Of a stretch of 10,392 bases of DNA, positions 6,107 to 10,392 are shown in pieces. Location of the stretch: the NCBI GenBank assembly GCA_910588655.1, contig CAJUPJ010000066.1:1-10392 (forward strand). The letters run 5' to 3'. The stretch is from an uncultured Lachnospiraceae bacterium (lineage in GTDB: Bacteria > Bacillota > Clostridia > Lachnospirales > Lachnospiraceae). Under the pieces are notes generated by a model that worked only from the letters and a program-made list of their open reading frames with translations, did not search any database and was not told where the DNA came from. The stretch's first letter is position 1. Each line of letters begins with the position of its first letter. Position numbers and translations under genes: made by a program.

Positions 6107-6475
6107 TTACCCCTCCTCCATTTTCTCAAGCAGCCGGAATATTTCTTCCCATTCCATGCTGCTGTCAGAAGACTTCATGCCCTCCAGCTTGTCACGCAAC
6201 TTTCCTGCCATTTCTTTCTGTTCTTTGAACCTTGCCACAAGCCCAAGCTTCTCTTCATACATTTCAAGCTGTTTTACCGCACGTTTTACTGTGTCATAAA
6301 CACCCTGCCTTGTTATGCCTTCATCTTGTGCGATTTCACTAAAATTATAATCTTCAAGTATGCTTGCTTCAAACATGCGCTGCTGGTTTTCTTTAAGAAG
6401 TGCCCCGTAAAAGTCATATAACAGGGACAGTTCCAGCCGCTCTTCTATTGTATGTTCCTTTTTTAAACTAGACAT
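6107..6475 (-). CDS. ylxM: YlxM-family DNA-binding protein
   Basis: The product is 122 residues of the YlxM/p13 family, a small helical protein with a sigma-region-4-like helix-turn-helix (NFSEIAQDEGITRQGVYDTV, residues 44-63) and a C-terminal coiled-coil-like tail (YEEKLGLVARFKEQKEM...). Its N-terminal LLYDFYGALL...QQRMFEASILED is characteristic of the family. In most Firmicutes ylxM lies next to ffh, the signal recognition particle GTPase gene. Here ffh is absent and ylxM overlaps the chemoreceptor gene by 8 bp (ATG inside the last codons). That overlap points to translational coupling with the receptor frame. Transcription is most likely from the promoter upstream of 8195. Confidence 0.88.
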   Translation of the reverse strand: MSSLKKEHTIEERLELSLLYDFYGALLKENQQRMFEASILEDYNFSEIAQDEGITRQGVYDTVKRAVKQLEMYEEKLGLVARFKEQKEMAGKLRDKLEGMKSSDSSMEWEEIFRLLEKMEEG

Positions 6476-7397
6476 TTACAAATTTGCCTGCCTCTTTCTT
6501 TAATTGTTTTGCAATTTTATGGTTGCTGTCTGTTTTAGCAGAAATCTGTTCAAGTTCTTTTACAAGCCCGTTAGTGTTTGAAGCAGATGTCATTACAGCA
6601 TTGGCACTCTCATCAACTGCCGCTGCTATGCCTCCCATTGCTTCTATTATCTCACCTGCCAGCTTATCAATATTGGCAGACATCTCACTAAAATGTATAA
6701 CCGTTTCATTTACATGTTCTGAATCTTCTTTATACTGTATACCACCAGCTAAAAAGTTTTCATAAGCAGGCAGTACCGACTCCTGTAAATATTTAATTAT
6801 TTCATCTGAATTCCTTACAAGCTCATTTACTGCTGCAATAACCATATTGTTAATATTCTGTATATTTCCTGCTGTCTTACGGCTCGAATCTGCAAGCTCC
6901 CTTATTTCATCTGCTACAACTGCAAACCCCTTTCCAGCCTCACCAGCCCTTGCAGCTTCTATTGAAGCATTTAATGCAAGCAGGTTTGTTTGTGCAGAAA
7001 TACTTAATATTTCTTCTGTCAGGCCGCCAACGCGTTCCACACTTTTAGAATTTTCAACTGCTTTGCGTAAGGAAGACAAAATACCTTCGACCACATTGCT
7101 GGCATCATTCTTATTTGTTTCTGCCTCTTTTTCTATGCTGGCAGCACGTTTTTTCATTTCCTCTGCATAGGCTGATAAAGCCTTTGACGCTTCTGCAAGT
7201 TCTTTAACTTCATCACCTACTGTACCTGCATTGTTGTTTACATTTGAAGATGTAGCTGCTACCTCTTCCATTGAAGATGACAGCTCTTCCATAGCAGCCG
7301 AAATGTCATATGCACTGGAATTTACAATATTAACACTTTCCTTTACCTCTCCTGCCATTTTATCAAGGGCATTTGAACTGTTAGTAATTTTACGCAT
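6468..7397 (-). CDS. Methyl-accepting chemotaxis protein, C-terminal signalling part
   Basis: This 309-residue frame holds the cytoplasmic signalling domain of a chemoreceptor. It starts with the first adaptation helix (EELSSSMEEVAATSSNV), contains the hairpin tip that binds CheA and CheW (SAQTNLLALNASIEAARAGE, followed by AGKGFAVVADEIREL, about residues 133-167), and ends with the returning helix (IAAAVDESANAVMTSASNT) and a short Lys-rich tail. It has no membrane segment. It continues the preceding 8195-7404 frame without a shift: only one TAG separates them. The ATG at 7397 has no good ribosome-binding site and lies 6 nt after that stop, so independent expression would need re-initiation. 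The natural gene was 6468-8195 (575 residues). No C-terminal CheR/CheB docking pentapeptide is visible. It overlaps ylxM by 8 bp. Confidence 0.85.
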   Translation of the reverse strand: MRKITNSSNALDKMAGEVKESVNIVNSSAYDISAAMEELSSSMEEVAATSSNVNNNAGTVGDEVKELAEASKALSAYAEEMKKRAASIEKEAETNKNDASNVVEGILSSLRKAVENSKSVERVGGLTEEILSISAQTNLLALNASIEAARAGEAGKGFAVVADEIRELADSSRKTAGNIQNINNMVIAAVNELVRNSDEIIKYLQESVLPAYENFLAGGIQYKEDSEHVNETVIHFSEMSANIDKLAGEIIEAMGGIAAAVDESANAVMTSASNTNGLVKELEQISAKTDSNHKIAKQLKKEAGKFVNV

Positions 7398-7403
7398 AAT
7401 TGT

Positions 7404-7406
7404 CTA
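7404..7406 (-). other. In-frame TAG splitting the chemoreceptor gene
   Basis: Codons on the minus strand read ACC CTC TAG ACA ATT ATG CGT AAA. The stop is codon 264 of an otherwise open 576-codon frame, and HAMP sequence before it joins receptor helix sequence after it. Related receptors commonly have a Gln-type codon at such a position, so a single C-to-T change (CAG to TAG) would explain it. Confidence 0.85.
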
Positions 7407-8195
7407 GAGGGTCTGGATAAATGTATTAATCCCGCCGCCCATCTTTGCAATTTCATCCCTGCCTTTTACACTTATGCGCTTTGTAAGGCCGCCCTGCTCT
7501 GACTCAATGCCATCAATAATAACAGCCAGTTCCTTGCTGCTCTTAAGTATTGGCCTTGTAATACCAAGAACACATATAAGCACACTAAGCACTGCTACAA
7601 TTGCTGCTGCAGCAAATAAAGCAAAACTTGCCTTCTTTGCATTCTTATATGTATTTTCGCTGTCAGCAACTGCCATATCCATATAGTCCTGGTTTATGCC
7701 ACGCATCTCTGAAATCTTGGCAAAAACTTCAGAACCAGCAGTTGCAAGGTCTCCATTTACAAGCGCAAGTGCCTGTATAGTATTATTATTTACACTTTGT
7801 TTTATAGTTTCTTCAAATATCCCAAGATATGTAGTATAAAGTTCTTTAAAACTGTTATAAGCCTCTTTCTCGTTATTAAATTCTAAATATTTCTCATAAT
7901 CTGCACATAAACTGTCTATTTCTGTACATATTTCCCCCATTTCTTCTTCATGCCTGCGCATATTTTCCTCATTACTTGTTACACTATGCGCATATGCCAC
8001 CTTTTCAAGAGTTTCAAATGAAGTTGAAACATCGCCAAGCAAAGACATGCTTTTTGCATAATTTCCTGAAATCTCCCTGCTTGCTTCCATCATCCTGTCC
8101 ATGCTGGCAACATTGGAATAACATGTGCCTGCCAGTATAAATGCCAGCAGTATTACTGGCAGCATAACTTTAAGCCCGATACTAATATTTTTCAT
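7404..8195 (-). CDS. Methyl-accepting chemotaxis protein, N-terminal sensor part
   Basis: This 263-residue frame encodes the sensor half of a chemoreceptor. Membrane helix 1 spans about residues 9-26 (KVMLPVILLAFILAGTCY). An extracytoplasmic four-helix-bundle-like ligand domain follows (about 30-188), then membrane helix 2 (about 190-212, SFALFAAAAIVAVLSVLICV) and a HAMP linker (TRPILKSSKELAVII ... GRDEIAKMGGGINTFIQTL). It ends at an in-frame TAG rather than a natural C-terminus. The start is secure: AAGGAGGCAG lies just before ATG 8195. On its own the fragment could insert in the membrane but could not bind CheA or CheW. It is the first gene of the unit that continues into ylxM, the acetyltransferase and the aldose epimerase. 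Confidence 0.88.
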   Translation of the reverse strand: MKNISIGLKVMLPVILLAFILAGTCYSNVASMDRMMEASREISGNYAKSMSLLGDVSTSFETLEKVAYAHSVTSNEENMRRHEEEMGEICTEIDSLCADYEKYLEFNNEKEAYNSFKELYTTYLGIFEETIKQSVNNNTIQALALVNGDLATAGSEVFAKISEMRGINQDYMDMAVADSENTYKNAKKASFALFAAAAIVAVLSVLICVLGITRPILKSSKELAVIIDGIESEQGGLTKRISVKGRDEIAKMGGGINTFIQTL

Positions 8196-8234
8196 AATCT
8201 GCCTCCTTGGAAATACTTATGTGCTTCCTAAATT

Positions 8235-8272
8235 GTCCCAGACATGGTCTGTTAAAACTCTCTGCCTGGGAC
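8235..8272 (-). terminator. Hairpin between oadA and the chemoreceptor gene
   Basis: GTCCCAGACA (8235-8244) pairs with TGCCTGGGAC (8263-8272), a 10-bp stem with one G-U on the transcript and an 18-nt loop. It lies about 60 nt past the oadA stop and 40-77 nt before the chemoreceptor start. The T-run after it on the minus strand is short (AATTT). It may be a weak terminator of the decarboxylase unit or a structured leader of the next one. Confidence 0.45.
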
Positions 8273-8292
8273 TATTATTACTACCTTATCTA

Positions 8293-8301
8293 ATTATATC
8301 A
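8293..8301 (-). promoter_or_regulatory. Candidate extended -10 promoter for the chemoreceptor operon
   Basis: On the minus strand TGATATAAT combines a perfect TATAAT with a TG one base upstream, the extended -10 pattern that can work without a good -35. A second TATAAT lies at 8321-8316. Neither has a consensus -35 at 17 bp, and I see no clear sigma-28 (motility) promoter. The first would place the hairpin at 8235-8272 within the leader. Confidence 0.4.
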
Positions 8302-8330
8302 AATATCTGGTGCTTATTATACCGCAAATT

Positions 8331-9743
8331 TTAAACAGGATATGCTATATTTTCTTTATCTGCTGCCGCCGGGTCAGCCTTTGTCTGCTGTGCTTCCCTG
8401 TATTTAAAGAATTCCATTGCAACCTGTGGGAACAGTGCATATGAAAGCACATCCTCATCCTGCTGTTTGTACTGTTTCATTTCTTTTTCAAGCTCTGCAA
8501 GCTGTGGCTTAATTAAATCAGCCGGGCGGCATGTAATTGGTTTTACATCGCCAACACATTTCTTCTGCACTTCAGGGTCAAATGGCTTAACTGTCTGCCC
8601 AAACTCACCAGCAAGCAGTTTTTTAGACTCTTTTGTAACCATCTTATATCTCTCACCTGAAACTACATTTAATACAGCCTGTGTTCCTACAATCTGTGAT
8701 GAAGGGGTAACAAGAGGAGGCTCACCAAAGTCTTTACGTACCCTTGGCACTTCTTCCAGCACCTTCTCATACTTGTCTTCCTGTCCCATCTCTTTAAGCT
8801 GTGAAACAAGGTTGCTTAACATTCCGCCAGGAACCTGGTAACGGAGTGTCTGGATATTTACACCAAGCACTTTTGTATTCATAAGACCTGATTTAAGAGC
8901 TTCTTCACGGAGCGGACGGAAGTAGTCTGCTATTTCTGCAAGTTTGTTCTGGTCAAGCCCTGTATCATAAGGTGTGCCCTTAAATGCTTCTACCATAACT
9001 TCTGTAGCTGGCTGGCTTGTTCCCATTGAGAACGGTGACATAGCTGTATCAATAATATCACATCCTGCTTCGGCTGCTTTTAAATATGTCATTGCTGCCA
9101 CACCAGAAGTATAATGTGTATGAAGGTCGATAGGAATGTCTACTGACCCTTTAAGTGCAGTAACAAGTTCTGTAGCTTTTACAGGCACAAGAAGCCCCGC
9201 CATATCCTTGATACAAAGTGACTTTGCACCCATATCTTCAATTCTCTTTGCCATATCCTTCCAGTAATCAAGTGTATATGCATCACCAAGTGTATATGAA
9301 AGGGCTATCTGCGCATGGCCGTTCTCCTTATTAGCTGCCTTTACTGCTGTTTCAAGGTTTCTGAGGTCGTTAAGGCAGTCAAATATACGGATTATATCAA
9401 TACCATTTGCAATTGACTTCTGTACAAAATACTCAACTACATCATCTGCATAATGGTTATAACCTAAAATATTCTGTCCGCGGAATAACATCTGGAGCTT
9501 TGTATTCTTAAAGCCAGCCCTTAATTTCCTAAGCCTCTCCCAAGGGTCTTCTTTTAAAAACCTTAATGAAGCATCAAATGTTGCACCACCCCAGCACTCA
9601 ACGGAATGGTATCCTACCTGGTCCATCTTGTCTATTATTGGAAGCATCTGCTCTGTTGTCATCCTTGTGGCAATCAGTGACTGATGCGCATCACGGAGAA
9701 TGGTCTCCGTAATCTTTAAAGGTTTCTTTTCTGTTTTTGCCAT
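8331..9743 (-). CDS. oadA: Oxaloacetate decarboxylase / pyruvate carboxyltransferase alpha subunit
   Basis: This is the carboxyltransferase subunit of a biotin-dependent decarboxylase; it moves the carboxyl group of oxaloacetate (or a related acid) onto biotin, leaving pyruvate. The 470 residues begin with the TIM-barrel motif ETILRDAHQSL (13-23, metal-binding Asp), then ECWGGATFD (49-57), CIKDMAG (177-183, with the Lys carbamylated in this family) and HTHYTSG (208-214, metal-binding His pair). It ends soon after the helical PYC/OadA conserved region and has no C-terminal biotinyl domain with the MKM motif, so a separate biotin carrier must supply biotin. Such proteins are also annotated as pyruvate carboxylase subunit B. 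The start at 9743 has AGGAGG upstream. It lies 16 bp after the beta-subunit gene, which favours the sodium-pump role over anaplerotic carboxylation. Confidence 0.92.
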   Translation of the reverse strand: MAKTEKKPLKITETILRDAHQSLIATRMTTEQMLPIIDKMDQVGYHSVECWGGATFDASLRFLKEDPWERLRKLRAGFKNTKLQMLFRGQNILGYNHYADDVVEYFVQKSIANGIDIIRIFDCLNDLRNLETAVKAANKENGHAQIALSYTLGDAYTLDYWKDMAKRIEDMGAKSLCIKDMAGLLVPVKATELVTALKGSVDIPIDLHTHYTSGVAAMTYLKAAEAGCDIIDTAMSPFSMGTSQPATEVMVEAFKGTPYDTGLDQNKLAEIADYFRPLREEALKSGLMNTKVLGVNIQTLRYQVPGGMLSNLVSQLKEMGQEDKYEKVLEEVPRVRKDFGEPPLVTPSSQIVGTQAVLNVVSGERYKMVTKESKKLLAGEFGQTVKPFDPEVQKKCVGDVKPITCRPADLIKPQLAELEKEMKQYKQQDEDVLSYALFPQVAMEFFKYREAQQTKADPAAADKENIAYPV

Positions 9744-9759
9744 GATTTATCCTCCTAAA

Positions 9760-10392
9760 TTAGATGCCAAATATTGCCATAAATACACCAGCCGCAACTG
9801 CTGTACCGATAACACCTGCAACGTTTGGTCCCATCGCATGCATAAGCAGGAAGTTTGTAGGGTCTGCCTCTGAACCAACCTTCTGTGATACCCTCGCTGC
9901 CATAGGCACTGCGGAAACACCTGCTGAACCAATAAGCGGGTTAATCTTGCCATGTGTAATCTTACACATAAGTTTACCAAAAAGCACACCTGCTGCTGTA
10001 CCAACACAGAAAGCAACAAGCCCAAGTACAACTATTTTAAGAGTTGAAGCCCTTAAAAATGCTTCTGCGCTTGTTGATGCACCTACAGAAGTACCAAGCA
10101 GGATAACTACAATATACATAAGTGCATTGGAAGCTGTTTCTGCAAGCTGTTTTACAACACCTGACTCCCTGAAAAGGTTACCAAGCATAAGCATACCTAC
10201 AAGTGGTGCAGTTGTCGGCAGGATAAGGCAGACAACAATAGTAACTATAATAGGGAAAAGTACTTTCTCCAGTTTAGATACTGGACGTAACTGCTCCATT
10301 TTAATCTTACGTTCTTCCTCTGTTGTGAAAAGCTTCATAATAGGAGGCTGGATAATAGGCACAAGTGACATATATGAATATGCTGCCACTGC
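9760..10392 (-). CDS. oadB: Sodium-pumping decarboxylase beta subunit, 5' end outside window
   Basis: This is the integral membrane subunit that releases CO2 from carboxybiotin and exports sodium ions. Only the last 210 or so residues are present: the frame is open to the window edge, and the first Met seen (10389) is internal, because the family sequence (AAYSYMSLVPIIQPPIMKLF) continues upstream. Visible family blocks are the cytosolic loop with KIKMEQLRPVSKLEKVLFPI, the GTSVGASTSAEAFL segment, the re-entrant type PLIGSAGVSAVPMAARVSQK and the C-terminal HAMGPNVAGVIGTAVAAGVF. Several hydrophobic helices are evident. The biotin carrier and small gamma/delta subunits expected with it would lie upstream, outside the window. 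Confidence 0.95.
   Translation of the reverse strand, partial: AVAAYSYMSLVPIIQPPIMKLFTTEEERKIKMEQLRPVSKLEKVLFPIIVTIVVCLILPTTAPLVGMLMLGNLFRESGVVKQLAETASNALMYIVVILLGTSVGASTSAEAFLRASTLKIVVLGLVAFCVGTAAGVLFGKLMCKITHGKINPLIGSAGVSAVPMAARVSQKVGSEADPTNFLLMHAMGPNVAGVIGTAVAAGVFMAIFGI

Noticed and set aside
7404..7406. TAG read as pyrrolysine or as a reassigned codon
   Set aside because: TAG also serves as the normal stop at the end of this same gene (6468-6470), the position is in a HAMP linker rather than a methylamine methyltransferase, and no pyl genes are visible.
9747..10031. 94-codon minus-strand frame within oadB
   Set aside because: It is in a different frame of the clearly coding oadB sequence and has no family features.
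1..10392. CRISPR arrays, tRNA, rRNA, defence systems or prophage genes
   Set aside because: No regularly spaced direct repeats, cloverleaf sequences, rRNA-like stretches or recognisable defence or phage proteins were seen on either strand.

Overview
The window is low-GC, densely coded Firmicutes DNA with strong AGGAGG ribosome-binding sites, most likely from an anaerobic gut clostridium close to the Lachnospiraceae. The gene families support this: type III glutamine synthetase (glnN), a sodium-pumping decarboxylase whose alpha subunit lacks a fused biotin domain, YlxM, DUF4180 and a bacterial Ig-like (BIG2) surface-protein tail. The genus is inference. All intact genes lie on the minus strand. 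The only plus-strand coding traces are decayed remnants.

Read in the direction of transcription, from right to left: (1) 10392-8331 is the end of an oadB-oadA unit. It holds the membrane beta subunit, cut by the window edge, and the carboxyltransferase alpha subunit of an oxaloacetate decarboxylase-type sodium pump. (2) 8195-4507 looks like one operon with overlapping or nearly touching genes: a methyl-accepting chemotaxis protein split by a single in-frame TAG, ylxM, a GNAT acetyltransferase and a LacX-type aldose 1-epimerase. A candidate extended -10 promoter and a hairpin precede it. (3) 4470-2880 is a graveyard. It holds a 20-bp perfect palindrome with G8/C8 tracts, an internally deleted IS4-type transposase (plus), the tail of a BIG2 surface protein (minus), an internally deleted DUF4180 gene (plus), a possible TetR C-terminal scrap (plus) and many imperfect inverted repeats. 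(4) 2864-2475 is a small gene of unknown function. (5) 2430-53 is glnN with a good sigma-A-type promoter, a terminator-like hairpin inside its putative leader (possible attenuation), and a strong intrinsic terminator after the gene.

The window shows no clearly new multi-gene system. The best leads are the amber-split chemoreceptor, the glnN leader terminator, the two remnants with matching in-frame internal deletions, the G8/C8 palindrome, and the micro-ORF between ylxM and the acetyltransferase gene.
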